Assembly (NCBI GenBank): GCA_963702565.1
Contig: CAVPDE010000013.1
Location: 1-64,000, forward strand
Length of the DNA: 64,000 nucleotides
Reading direction: 5' to 3'
DNA from: CAVPDE01 sp963702565
GTDB taxonomy: Bacteria; Desulfobacterota; DSM-4660; Desulfatiglandales; HGW-15
Part shown: in pieces, positions 8,082-17,732 of the stretch
Position numbering within the stretch: the stretch's first letter is position 1
Layout of the letters: the number at the start of each line of letters is the position of its first letter
The notes under the pieces: model-generated
What the model was told of the DNA's origin: nothing
Databases searched by the model: none
The model's input: the letters and a program-made list of their open reading frames with translations, nothing else
Translations under genes and position numbers: made by a program

Positions 8082-9098
8082 TCACGCCGTCTTGATGGCA
8101 TCCTTCCCTTTTTCTTTGACGTCGAACATGGCGCGATCGGCAAGAGCGAGAAGACCGGTCACGTCGCCGGCATCATCAGGAAACGTGGCGATGCCGAAGC
8201 TTGCGCTCAGACTCACCTGATGGCCGTGGTTGGCAAGGTAGACCGTCTGTTTCATCCTGGAGCGGATTTCCTCTGCTTTTTTCCGCGCCCTCGCCTTGTC
8301 AAACCCCTGCAGCACGGCAACGAACTCATCCCCTCCATAGGCCACGCCAAAGGCAGGCTGAACAAGGCACTCCCGTATGGTTCTGGCCACCTCCTGAATC
8401 GCCTGGCTGCCTTTGAGATGGCCATAGGTGTCCACGACTTTCTTGAACTGATCGATGTCCATAAAGATCAGGGAAAAGGGATCCTTGGTCTCCTCTGCCG
8501 TTCGCACGAGGCTGCCCAGCACCTTGTACAGGTGCCGGGTGTTGTAGAGCCCGGTCAGATCATCATGGATGGCAAGATTCTGAATTTCCCGATACCGGCG
8601 CATGTTCTCGACGGCAATCGCGGCGTAGTCCGCGATGATGGAAAGAAGAGGAAGCGGATCGCCCTCGAGTTTCCTGGGATTCACCACCTCAATCACTCCC
8701 ACGGTTCTTCCTCCGAAAACCAGGGGGACGCAGATGATGGACCTTGTGGGGCATCCTGAAATTTGATCCACCTGGCCGGAGAAGAACTCACATGTCGTCA
8801 CATCCTCTATGACCAGGGGTTTTTGCTCCAGAGCCACTTTCCCCGCAATACCTTGCCCCAGACGCAACCGCACCCCCCTGACCTGCTCGAGATCCAGGTC
8901 CACACTCACCTCGAAATGGAGTTCTCCAGTGGCTTCATCGATAAGGAGCAACGACCAATTCTCGGCAGGAAGAAGCTCGGAGATTTTGTGGAGGATTTTG
9001 CTGAAAAGTTCATCAGAGTGCAGTTCGGAAGTCAGGGCTTTACCCAGTTCCATGCACGAAAGCAGTTGAGTGGCGGTCAAGGTGTTGTGGTCTACCAT
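8082..9098 (-). CDS. GAF-GGDEF protein, probable diguanylate cyclase
   Basis: 338 residues from the ATG at 9098, chosen because GGAGGAG lies 5 bases before it; an in-frame TTG four codons earlier overlaps that site. A GAF sensor domain (about residues 15-165) is followed by a GGDEF domain. The signature GGDEF is intact, with DDLTGLYN and a metal-binding MDIDQFK segment, so it probably makes cyclic di-GMP from GTP. Two oddities appear. The usual GD after GH..G is replaced by GS (YGHLKGSQAI). The inhibitory RxxD site upstream of GGDEF is absent (V and A at those positions), so product inhibition is probably lost. No membrane segment; cytosolic. The GAF ligand is unknown. Confidence 0.88.
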   Translation of the reverse strand: MVDHNTLTATQLLSCMELGKALTSELHSDELFSKILHKISELLPAENWSLLLIDEATGELHFEVSVDLDLEQVRGVRLRLGQGIAGKVALEQKPLVIEDVTTCEFFSGQVDQISGCPTRSIICVPLVFGGRTVGVIEVVNPRKLEGDPLPLLSIIADYAAIAVENMRRYREIQNLAIHDDLTGLYNTRHLYKVLGSLVRTAEETKDPFSLIFMDIDQFKKVVDTYGHLKGSQAIQEVARTIRECLVQPAFGVAYGGDEFVAVLQGFDKARARKKAEEIRSRMKQTVYLANHGHQVSLSASFGIATFPDDAGDVTGLLALADRAMFDVKEKGKDAIKTA

Positions 9099-9147
9099 AA
9101 GCTCCTCCAAAGCGCATGGAGAAGAATAGGGAAAGGGAGCGAAGGTG

Positions 9148-11388
9148 TCAACCTCTCACCTCAAAAGAGACGGAGTCCAAAACCTTCCCTTCCCGATCGG
9201 CCAAGGCGAGGACATACTTTCCTCTTTTCGGTTTCCAGGCCAAGGCCTCTCCCGCAGGCCCCAGCGCCTTACCGTTCAGGACCCAGTGGTGATCCATCGA
9301 CCGTTCATGCGCTGAGAATATCACTCTTTGTTGGGCCCCTGGAATATCCGGATCCAGGGTGATGATGGTTCCCGGCGCAGGATACCGGATTCGTTGAAAG
9401 GTTCTGCCGGTCAGCACAAGGGGTGCCGAGGGTTCCGTGCCCCGTATGAACCATTCGTTCCGCAGGGTTCCTGAAACCTCAACCGCGTGCCTTGTCATTC
9501 CGGCCGGAGGCTCCGGCATCAGGGATTTCTCCCCGGCGCAAAGCCGGTTCATTATTTCGGCCCACACCTGGGCCGCACCTGTGATTCCGCTCACGTCCCA
9601 CATGGGCCGGCCTGAAAAATTCCCGAACCAGACCCCCACGGTGTAGCGGTCCGTATAACCCAAGCACCAGTTGTCCCGCATGTCCTTGCTGGTTCCGGTT
9701 TTCACCGCCGACCAGATCCGTGTGCCTAGGGGGTTTTCAAGGCCGAAGCCGAAACTCCTGGCTTCTCTGTCAGAGAGGATGTCCGACACCAGAAAAGCCG
9801 CCTCTTGTGAGAAAATACGAGCTGTTTTCCGGCTACCCTCTGCCCCTTGGCTCATGCGAAGGTCTCGCCGAACTCCTCCGTTCGCAAGAGTCATGTACGC
9901 GCTGACCAGGTCCAGGAGGCTCACATCGGTTGTCCCGAGCGCAAGCGATGGCCCGTAGAAATCCCCTGACTCCTTGAGGCCTTTGAACCCGAGCTCTCGG
10001 AGTTTAGCCAGAAAGGACTCCACCCCGACCAGAGACAGGGTCCTCACCGCCGGCACATTCAAGGAGGAGGCCAGGGCCACTCTTGCACGAACCCCTCCTC
10101 TAAACTGATGGTCATAGTTTGCGGGAGAGTAGATCCCGTTTGCAACCGCGATGTCGACCGGGGAGTCCTCCAGAACGGAAGCCGGCGTGAGCATTTTCTC
10201 GTCAAACGCCAGGGCATAGAGAAAGGGCTTCAAAGCCGAGCCCGCCTGTCTTTCCGCTTTGACTCCGTCGACATAGGGTGTTTGCTCCGAGTAACTGACA
10301 TAAACCAGGATGTCTCCTGTGCTGTTCTCCCCCACGACCACTGCCCCTTCATGCACGTTCTGCGTCGTTAACGCCGTGAGGGTGTGTTTCAACCTCTCCA
10401 GGGCAAACCGCTGTGTTTGTGCATTGAGCGTGCAAGAGATGGTGCCTTGGTCCACCCTGCCGGGCAGCAGTCGCCGGGCCACATGAGGAGCGAGAGCGGT
10501 TCGAGGCTCCAAGGGATTGGGTCCGAGAAAGATCTTGCGCGCATGGAGATCTACTTCTGCGACTTCCACGGGCCACTGCAAGGCCTCGGAGAGAAGAACG
10601 CTTCTCCTCCTGGTTTCCTCGAAGGAAGCATTCGGCGCCCGGATCATGGAGGCCAGGATCACGGACTCCGATTGAAGCAGACCATGGGGATTTTTTCCAA
10701 AGAGCGCTCTGGACGCTGCTGCAATTCCCTGCAGTTCACCACGATAGGTCACCAGGTTGAGGTAAGCTTCCAGGATCTGCTTCTTGGACCAGGTCTCCTC
10801 GATGTCACAAGCCGCCCTCATTTGGTTCCATTTCTGAGACAAGGATCTCCTCCCCTGGACGGGAAGAAGACGGCGATCGAGCCTAGCGGCAAGCTGCATC
10901 GTAATGGTGCTGGCTCCCCTGAAACTCGCCGACGTCACACCCCTGATCAGGGCGCCGGTCATGGCCAGGTAATCCACACCGGCGTGATGGTAAAACCTCC
11001 TGTCCTCCGCCTGGACCACCGCCTCCTGCAAGGCAGGGGAAATGTCTTGAAGGGCTGTCCAGTCGAGCCGCCTCCCGACGGAATTCACTCTCAACTCGTG
11101 AATGACCTCCCCGTGGCGATCCAGAAGAAGAGAATCGGATTTGCGATGGGAGGCGCGAACCTCTTCAAATGACGCCACCGCGAGAGCTTCCCCGCAGAAG
11201 AAAGCGAGCAACAGCAGAGAGCTGATGATGGAAGTGGACAGAAAGAACGAATGTCGAATGCCGAACAAGGAACCGCAGAATGATGAAGGTTCACTTCGAC
11301 ATTCGATATTCCTTGTTCGACATTCTGCGGTTCGCTTTTGAACTTCATCACGAATCGCGCGTAGGCTATGGTCTAAGAGTCCTATCAT
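9148..11388 (-). CDS. pbpC: Penicillin-binding protein 1C, bifunctional peptidoglycan synthase
   Basis: 746 residues. After a signal-anchor helix (about 50-72) comes a GT51 glycosyltransferase domain (about 105-265) with the catalytic glutamate in QAEDRRFYHH (Glu128). The transpeptidase follows, with the serine motif SALK, the SSLN motif and KTGTS, then a C-terminal PBP1C-type beta domain. It polymerises and cross-links peptidoglycan at the outer face of the inner membrane. Its ATG overlaps the stop of the alpha-2-macroglobulin gene as ATGA, implying translational coupling; the yfhM-pbpC pairing is a known conserved arrangement. Oddity: residues about 13-46, before the membrane anchor, are encoded by a palindromic intergenic-type repeat (11249-11350) and have an atypical Arg/Cys-rich composition. 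Confidence 0.93.
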   Translation of the reverse strand: MIGLLDHSLRAIRDEVQKRTAECRTRNIECRSEPSSFCGSLFGIRHSFFLSTSIISSLLLLAFFCGEALAVASFEEVRASHRKSDSLLLDRHGEVIHELRVNSVGRRLDWTALQDISPALQEAVVQAEDRRFYHHAGVDYLAMTGALIRGVTSASFRGASTITMQLAARLDRRLLPVQGRRSLSQKWNQMRAACDIEETWSKKQILEAYLNLVTYRGELQGIAAASRALFGKNPHGLLQSESVILASMIRAPNASFEETRRRSVLLSEALQWPVEVAEVDLHARKIFLGPNPLEPRTALAPHVARRLLPGRVDQGTISCTLNAQTQRFALERLKHTLTALTTQNVHEGAVVVGENSTGDILVYVSYSEQTPYVDGVKAERQAGSALKPFLYALAFDEKMLTPASVLEDSPVDIAVANGIYSPANYDHQFRGGVRARVALASSLNVPAVRTLSLVGVESFLAKLRELGFKGLKESGDFYGPSLALGTTDVSLLDLVSAYMTLANGGVRRDLRMSQGAEGSRKTARIFSQEAAFLVSDILSDREARSFGFGLENPLGTRIWSAVKTGTSKDMRDNWCLGYTDRYTVGVWFGNFSGRPMWDVSGITGAAQVWAEIMNRLCAGEKSLMPEPPAGMTRHAVEVSGTLRNEWFIRGTEPSAPLVLTGRTFQRIRYPAPGTIITLDPDIPGAQQRVIFSAHERSMDHHWVLNGKALGPAGEALAWKPKRGKYVLALADREGKVLDSVSFEVRG
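11249..11350. repeat. Palindromic GAATGTCGAA-type repeat inside the pbpC reading frame
   Basis: Units GAATGTCGAA, GAACAAGGAA and CCGCAGAATG occur on one side and their complements on the other, with a further inner pair GATGAAGGTTCA / TGAACTTCATC. This looks like an intergenic repeat. It lies in frame between the pbpC start codon and its membrane anchor. Confidence 0.65.
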
Positions 11389-14300
11389 GGCTGGACCTCA
11401 AGCGGTTGATTCGGAATCTCCCCCATCATCTCCGGAAAGTAGAGGGCCTCGACTCTCGTGGGAGGCAACTGAAATACGCCTGACTGGTTGAGTCGAACAG
11501 TGTACTCCACACTCCATGTGCCTTTCGGCACATATTCATAGTAGACCCTGAAGGCTTCAAAGGAGCGCTCTTCATAGGCCGGCCACACAACCCCTTTTTT
11601 CCCCTCTCCCTGGGTCAACAGTTGAGAATCCCTCCCGAGCCCGGTTCCGAGAATCGTTGCGCCCGCAGGGATAGGGTCGGAAACAACCACCCAGGTTTGA
11701 TCCGACTGTGCTTCGAGGTCCAATCTCACTCTAACCACGTCCCCACGGCTCCACCGGTCCGCGGTCTTCTTCTCCAGGGGAATGACCTTTCTTTCTATCC
11801 TGTATCCGCTCGAAAAGGGGGCCTTCAGAGGAATGGCTGCAAGGCTTTGAACGGTCACCCATGGCTTGCCTGTTCCCGAATGGGAGGCGGTCAGGGCTTC
11901 CCGTCTCTCAGGCCATGGAAAAAGAAATGCACCGCCCTTTGACGATTCTCCCCAGGTTACGCTCTTGCTCCGGCCTGACACCCGGCCTGTGGAAATCCCT
12001 GAAACCGGTTCCGCTTCAAAAACCTTGGAAAACTTCTCCATGGCCAGCACACCCCACGCATTCGCAAGAGTGAGATCCCATCGGCCTTTCTTCTGTCTCC
12101 CCAGTGCTCCCTGAACCACTCTGACCATGTCCTCGCTCCAGTTTTTCAGGGGTAGGACCGTCAGGACCGTGCGAACCGCATTCACATCATTGGAAACCAT
12201 GAGCCACCACAGGGTGTCTGTTCTTTCCGTGGAAAAGGTCATCGTGGTTCCTTGGAAATTGAGACGGGATCTGAGGATCTGCTCTGCCTCCTTCAGCCGG
12301 GATCCGCGGTTGGGGAGTTTCTCCTCCCTCAGAAGGAGGTTGAACCAGTCAATCAGCGCCGAGGTGGGCCACAGGTTCGGCTCGATCGCAATAGACCCGA
12401 GCAGCCTGGGCTCCATCTTGTCCGCTCTGGATAAAGCTTCCATGGCCATGAGTTTCCGGACGGAAAGGTCAGCGGTTGGAAGGGGCGAATCCCTGTTGAT
12501 GCTTCCTTCCACAAAACCTCTGAGCCCTGTTTCCATTTTCTCCCTGAGCCCTTCGGGGATCTCCCACCCTGCCTCATGGGCAATGGCTACGATGTAAGAG
12601 GTGAGCACAGGGCTGCCCAAAGTCATGGAGGGGAAGTACTTGACCAGGCCGTCAGAGTCCATCTGTGAAGGAAGCTGCACCATCAGGCGTTTCCAGAGGT
12701 TCTCATCCCGAAGGGCAATGGCCACGGAGATTTTCTGCTCCATGCACCCATAAGGGTATGACCTCATGTACTCCGTCACGCCGTTCAGGCTCTCAGCGAT
12801 CCCGGGTCGTAGGCTGACCCTGACCCCTCCGCGCTCCGGCAGAGCATCCTTGGGCCTTTCAACCTCCAGCCGCACCTCCTTCTCCATCTGAGCGATCGTG
12901 GCCTGAAAGATGCGGTCCGCTACAGCGGGTATGACTTTTTGAGAGACCTTGATGCGATCCCTCTTGGTCGAGCCCTTCTCGCCAACCTCCACCTCCCAGT
13001 GAATCGCCGAGAGGCCTACAGGGACGTGGCTGTCCCACCCGATCGTCTTGGCTTCCCCTGCTGCAAGAGGCACAACCAGAGGCCCAAGAGAATCGGAAAT
13101 TCCTTGTGCTGTGGCAGAGGCCTCGAGTTCCACGCTCTTCTGCATCGTGTTCCGGATGGTGAACTCCGCCCGGAACCGGTCTCCTTCTCGGACCAGCGGA
13201 GCGAGGCCCGAAAAAATCATCAGGTCCTGCGTCGACTGGATCGATGCTGAGCCCGTGCCGAATAGACCCCGGCCCCCTGTTGCCACTGCAGCAATCCGAA
13301 AGCCGGTGATCGAGTCCTTGAGAGGGATTTCGACCGAGGCTTCCCCATTTGCATCCAGCGCTACCCGGCCCTTCCACAGGAGGAGCGTATCGAAGAGCTC
13401 ACGGGTGATCTGCCGCCCCCCTCCCCCTCCGGACGGCAACGCCTTCAACCCATAGTGTCTTTTACCTATGACCTGCATCTGGGCTGTGGCGGTCTGCACT
13501 TCATACCCTCTTCGACCCATCATGGCAGGAAGAATGTCCCAGCTCATGTTGGGCATCAGTTCCAAAAGCCCCTCGTCCACAGCCGCCAGGGCGACTTCAC
13601 TCCCGGCAGGTGGGGCCTTGTCATCCACGGTTCTCGCTCTGATTTTCACCTGGGCCTTTTCCCTGACCTTGTACACCGGGCGGTCAGGGCTTACGTTCAC
13701 TTTCAATTCATGTTCTTTCCACCCCACCCTGATCTCGGCAATGCCCAGCTTGTAGGCAGGCTTCCCGAGATCCACGAGAGCCGTGGGCTGCACGTCACCC
13801 GCGCGCCCCCTAACGACCAGAGCGGAAACAAACACATTGGGAGCATAGGAACCCTTGACCGGAACCTCGATCACAGGCTTCTCACCTGAAAGCTTTCTGA
13901 CCCAGCTCTCCACCACCCCTTCCCGTTCTACCGTGATCAGCGCAGTTGCTTCTTTGAAAGGCATTCTCGCCTGAAGCACAGCGGTCTCCCCGGGCTCATA
14001 CCTCTTCTTCTCCGGAATGAGATCCATCCGGTCGTGATCGGAGATGTCGAACCACCATCGCCCCTTGTCCGCGATCCACACCTCCCGGTACGCTGAAGTC
14101 CTGTTGCCTGAGCCGTCCACAGACTCTGCCTGAAGGATCACGTTTCCTGAAACCGGGGAACGGACTTCGCAGATCAGCAGCCCCCCGGAATCGGTTTTGC
14201 CTTCGAAGATCGTTCCAACCCGCTTCACTTCCTGCGAGTGTTCGTAGGAGTAGAACCCGCCCACCATGCGCTTTCGGTGGCTGTAGTGTTTTTTCTGCAG

Positions 14301-17096
14301 AAGATCCACCTTCACCGATGCGCCCGAGACCGGCTTTCCAGAAAGGTCGAGCGCCGCCACATGAAACTTGAACGCCTCCTGGGATGCAGCCCAGGAGTCC
14401 GGCCTGATGCCGAGGAGAAGCCTGGAGTTCCAGAGAGGAATTCTTGAAGAGGCGGTCTGGATTTCTCCGTTCGGGTCGCGGTATTCCAGTTCAGCCGAGA
14501 GCTCTTTTGGGCCATCCATTTTGGGAAGATCACGGATGAGGACTCGAGACGATCCTGATGCATCCAAGACAAGCTCCATGGTCTTCAATCGGCCCCCTCT
14601 GGCCTCCGGTCCGGCGCCTTCCTCTTCCTCCCATTCCCTTCCTCTTTCCTGGATGCCTTTCTTCACGCGGCCGTTTGCGAACACGAACCCGTCAAACCCC
14701 TCGAAGGCCGGCAAAGGTCTTGGCCGAACATCGCTTCTCACTTTGACCGGAAGCTCACCGGCTCCTCCTCCGCCAAGGTACTGAACCCCGAGGTCCAGGG
14801 TGACCTTGTCCGGATTGACCAGAGGCTCGCTAGGCGGTTTGATGAAAGCCTTCATCAGGGGCACACGGAACTCCTCCACTTTGAACGTTCCGGAGCTCCT
14901 TGATCCCGGCGTATCCTCCCCGTAGAACTCCGAATCTTCTTCACGCGCAACAGCCGGCAGCCTTTGTCCGGCAGAGGCCTCTTTCCTGACCAGTGAAACC
15001 CCGTAGGTCCCCAGTTTGGCTTCTCCGGGTATGGCCCACTCGGTTTCAGCCACACCGCTTCGATCCCATTTCAGCGGGAAATCGTAAGTCTGGAAGCTGC
15101 CGAAATGGGTGATCGACACGGTGTTGGGTTCCTGTGCTGGAGGAGCAAGGGCCATTCCGTTCATCGTGTGCCTGCGCAGAATGTGCTTCATGTGAACGGT
15201 TTCGCCGGCACGAAGCAGAGTCCGGTCGAATACCGTGTGCGCCATGAGGCCCTGGGGATAGGGATCGTTGGGAAGCTTGAACCGAAAAGGTTCAATCCCG
15301 TTGTCCCAGCTTGAGTGGACAAAGGCCATGTCGCTAGAGGTTTGGGCCACGACAAAGAGCCCTTGCTGAAGCCCGGCCAGAGCGCCCATCTGAGGGTAGT
15401 CATGGGAGTCCGGCTGGTATCGGCAGTTGGGAAGATTCCCCATGGAAGGGAGTTTCTCTTGGATGATTGCCATTCCGTTGCCGTTCGTCTTCCCGCTCCA
15501 GAGAACGGTTTCCCTGCAGTCCATGACCGTCACGGCGGCATTGCTCACAGGCTCTCCCTTGTCGAGGCTCGTCACCCAGACCAAAGAAGATTCCCGGCCC
15601 CATTTGAAGTGGACCGAGAGGTTGGTCACCAGCACTGCGGTGGGAACATACATGGGCTTTGGAGCACCCAGAAGAGCCTGACCCACAAGCGTGCTCTCAA
15701 GCTCCACGAGATAGAGGCCCGGATCATTGAAAGGGATCCCCACCACTTCGAAGGTTTTCGATCCTGAGGGCTTGGGAACCTTAAACTCTTTAATGCCCTG
15801 ATCCCACGTGAGCATGGAGCGTTCCCTGGAGGCTGAGGCCACTCTCCGAAGGGCTGCCTGGAGATTGGCCGGCCTTTCCAGGGGGACATTGCGAATTCTC
15901 GCAATGATGCGAGCCATCATCCCTTCCTCCTTACCCAGCTTCAGGGATTTGGCCTTGACCTCAGGCTCCACATTCCTGAGCGTGACAGGGAGCAACCTGT
16001 CCCCTTTCAATTCCACGATGCCGAATCGAGCCGGGAACTTCGCAAGAGGCGGATACCGGTCTGTCCTGATGGAAAGCGGGAACTTGTCCGCGTTGGCGAG
16101 CGGCCTTTCCGCTTCGTCCTTAAGGCCGGACGGCAGTTCGATCGTGAACGCGGTCTGCTCCGGAAAGGGTGATTTGAAAGACACACCGAAGACGACATTC
16201 TGCTCATCCTCCTGCGGCTTCCACGTTTTCCCGTCGGGACTCCTGAGAAGAATGGCTCCGGCCAGCTCCTTGGAGATGGGCGCTGAAAAGCGCAGATGCA
16301 TGGCAGAAAGCGGGGAGCAGTCCGCCTTGGGGTTCTCCTTCTCGCACTGAAACACAGCCGTGAACTTGGGTCTCGTGGCAAAGGGCAGGATCTGGTCTCT
16401 TTCCGTTGCAATCAGGGTCCTGGACATCACCCCTTTCCCCCAGATGAGCCGCACCGGCGTCTCTGCAGGGAACCGCTGTTTGCACTGGAGGAGAATCAGG
16501 GGCACATCAGGCCGCTTCATCCACCGGTATCGTTCCTTGAGGATCCTCTCTCTTTCCTCGCCTTGGATGACTCGTATGCCCACGAGATCCTCGATGCCCT
16601 GGATGGAAAACGCGACGTGCTTGAGCAAGGATTCCTCGTCAGGTTCCCCGTCGAGAGTCAGGATGAAAACCTGTTCCTCGTCTATCTGTTTGGTCCCTTC
16701 ATAGGGATAGGACGCTTTAATGGCTGGGCCGCCGGTCGAAAAGGAAAAGCTTCTCTGGCCCTCAAGCGTCACTCCTGCAAGAGTTTTGAGATCAGGCTTC
16801 AATCGGAACTCGCACCGAACCCCTGCAAGCAGGTCCTTCTCGAAGTCGTACACCCAGTTCCTTGTGTCCGCCCATCGGCCTTCGCCTTTCACCGGGCAAA
16901 TGACCTCAAACGGCATGGTGATGCTTCGAGGATCGCCAAAGGCGACTATGGACTGTGTGAAGCGCACCTTCACCTGCCGGACGTTCTTGACGGTCCCCTG
17001 GGGCGAGAAGGATTCCACCTTGGGGGCCTGCTGGCCCCAAGCGGCTGAGACAAAGAAAAACAGGGAGCAAAGGCCGAACCATAGAACTTTCTTCAT
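11385..17096 (-). CDS. yfhM: Alpha-2-macroglobulin family protein (YfhM type)
   Basis: 1903 residues from the ATG at 17096. This start was chosen because GGAGG lies 6-7 bases upstream and a classic signal peptide follows (MKKVLWFGL...AAWGQQ). The longer GTG extension to 17228 encodes repeat-derived residues. Bacterial A2Ms are periplasmic protease traps. The thioester motif is CMEQ (PYGCMEQK, about residue 1450) rather than the common CLEQ, in the usual context before the alpha-helical toroid domain. MG-type beta domains and a bait-region-like stretch precede it. The signal peptide looks type I (no lipobox), unlike many lipidated YfhM proteins. It is the first gene of an operon with pbpC, consistent with defence and repair of a breached cell wall. 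Confidence 0.92.
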   Translation of the reverse strand: MKKVLWFGLCSLFFFVSAAWGQQAPKVESFSPQGTVKNVRQVKVRFTQSIVAFGDPRSITMPFEVICPVKGEGRWADTRNWVYDFEKDLLAGVRCEFRLKPDLKTLAGVTLEGQRSFSFSTGGPAIKASYPYEGTKQIDEEQVFILTLDGEPDEESLLKHVAFSIQGIEDLVGIRVIQGEERERILKERYRWMKRPDVPLILLQCKQRFPAETPVRLIWGKGVMSRTLIATERDQILPFATRPKFTAVFQCEKENPKADCSPLSAMHLRFSAPISKELAGAILLRSPDGKTWKPQEDEQNVVFGVSFKSPFPEQTAFTIELPSGLKDEAERPLANADKFPLSIRTDRYPPLAKFPARFGIVELKGDRLLPVTLRNVEPEVKAKSLKLGKEEGMMARIIARIRNVPLERPANLQAALRRVASASRERSMLTWDQGIKEFKVPKPSGSKTFEVVGIPFNDPGLYLVELESTLVGQALLGAPKPMYVPTAVLVTNLSVHFKWGRESSLVWVTSLDKGEPVSNAAVTVMDCRETVLWSGKTNGNGMAIIQEKLPSMGNLPNCRYQPDSHDYPQMGALAGLQQGLFVVAQTSSDMAFVHSSWDNGIEPFRFKLPNDPYPQGLMAHTVFDRTLLRAGETVHMKHILRRHTMNGMALAPPAQEPNTVSITHFGSFQTYDFPLKWDRSGVAETEWAIPGEAKLGTYGVSLVRKEASAGQRLPAVAREEDSEFYGEDTPGSRSSGTFKVEEFRVPLMKAFIKPPSEPLVNPDKVTLDLGVQYLGGGGAGELPVKVRSDVRPRPLPAFEGFDGFVFANGRVKKGIQERGREWEEEEGAGPEARGGRLKTMELVLDASGSSRVLIRDLPKMDGPKELSAELEYRDPNGEIQTASSRIPLWNSRLLLGIRPDSWAASQEAFKFHVAALDLSGKPVSGASVKVDLLQKKHYSHRKRMVGGFYSYEHSQEVKRVGTIFEGKTDSGGLLICEVRSPVSGNVILQAESVDGSGNRTSAYREVWIADKGRWWFDISDHDRMDLIPEKKRYEPGETAVLQARMPFKEATALITVEREGVVESWVRKLSGEKPVIEVPVKGSYAPNVFVSALVVRGRAGDVQPTALVDLGKPAYKLGIAEIRVGWKEHELKVNVSPDRPVYKVREKAQVKIRARTVDDKAPPAGSEVALAAVDEGLLELMPNMSWDILPAMMGRRGYEVQTATAQMQVIGKRHYGLKALPSGGGGGRQITRELFDTLLLWKGRVALDANGEASVEIPLKDSITGFRIAAVATGGRGLFGTGSASIQSTQDLMIFSGLAPLVREGDRFRAEFTIRNTMQKSVELEASATAQGISDSLGPLVVPLAAGEAKTIGWDSHVPVGLSAIHWEVEVGEKGSTKRDRIKVSQKVIPAVADRIFQATIAQMEKEVRLEVERPKDALPERGGVRVSLRPGIAESLNGVTEYMRSYPYGCMEQKISVAIALRDENLWKRLMVQLPSQMDSDGLVKYFPSMTLGSPVLTSYIVAIAHEAGWEIPEGLREKMETGLRGFVEGSINRDSPLPTADLSVRKLMAMEALSRADKMEPRLLGSIAIEPNLWPTSALIDWFNLLLREEKLPNRGSRLKEAEQILRSRLNFQGTTMTFSTERTDTLWWLMVSNDVNAVRTVLTVLPLKNWSEDMVRVVQGALGRQKKGRWDLTLANAWGVLAMEKFSKVFEAEPVSGISTGRVSGRSKSVTWGESSKGGAFLFPWPERREALTASHSGTGKPWVTVQSLAAIPLKAPFSSGYRIERKVIPLEKKTADRWSRGDVVRVRLDLEAQSDQTWVVVSDPIPAGATILGTGLGRDSQLLTQGEGKKGVVWPAYEERSFEAFRVYYEYVPKGTWSVEYTVRLNQSGVFQLPPTRVEALYFPEMMGEIPNQPLEVQP

Positions 17097-17149
17097 GATC
17101 GCCTCCTGCAGAAGTGAGGCTGCACCCGCAGAGCGGGTAACCCCAGCAA

Positions 17150-17220
17150 GCCCCCTCCACTTCCTCCCCCTTGACGGGGGAGCCTGTCCTGAGCCTGTCG
17201 AAGGGGCAAGGTGGGGGTGC
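17150..17220. repeat. CTGAGCCTGTCGAAGG-type intergenic repeat
   Basis: G/C-rich element with the core CCTGTCCTGAGCCTGTCG and a small hairpin CCCC-TTGAC-GGGG (17167-17179). It lies just upstream of the alpha-2-macroglobulin start and inflates the apparent ORF there. Confidence 0.6.
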
Positions 17221-17397
17221 CACTTCACCTGCGTTGAAGGATTTCGTGAAATGATCAGTTGGTATATGGCTGATTATCGTAGAAAGCCCGACCTGGGTCA
17301 ACATGAGAGATTAAGATTGCTCGCATTAAAACCATATAAATAGCCCCACAAAAATACTGAGATCTATTTCTGGCAACTTTACCCTATCCGCATAGAA

Positions 17398-17732
17398 GTG
17401 CAACCGGGCTTTGAGTGGGATTCCGATAAGGACCAACTGAATCAAAGAAACTCGGCGTCTCTTTTGCCTTGGCGCAACTTGCTTTTTTGTATCATCATCG
17501 TGCCATCTTAGAGGATATGGAACATGGTGGTGACGAGAAGCGATATTATTGCCTCGGGAGAGTCGCTTGTGGAATTATGACGGTGAGATTTACCTACCGG
17601 AATACCACAATCCGAATTGTTGGCGCCGGATATTGGCGGAAAGGAAAGAGGGTTTATGAAAGGGAAAATAAAATACACGGATGCGCCCAGGGGAAAGGTC
17701 AAGGTTGTCTCCGAGTTCCTCTGTTCACCTGA
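17398..17732 (+). pseudogene. brnT: BrnT-type toxin, frameshifted
   Basis: Translation from GTG 17398 gives GFEWDSDKDQLNQR, the hallmark BrnT N-terminus (FEWDxxKxxxN). It then runs into a premature stop after reading out of frame. Shifting frame at about 17446-17450 restores KLGVSFALAQLAF and continues through EKRYYCLGRV and IRIVGAGYW to the stop at 17732. This is the order of BrnT family motifs. One base appears to be missing in the AAGAAAC run. BrnT is a ribonuclease toxin of type II systems. Its 3' end overlaps the antitoxin gene, as is usual. The second-frame part alone lacks the N-terminal strand, so the toxin is probably inactive unless the shift is programmed or a sequencing error. Confidence 0.72.

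Noticed and set aside
17097..17228. N-terminal extension of the alpha-2-macroglobulin ORF
   Set aside because: GTG-initiated and encoded by an intergenic repeat; a ribosome site and signal peptide support the ATG at 17096.
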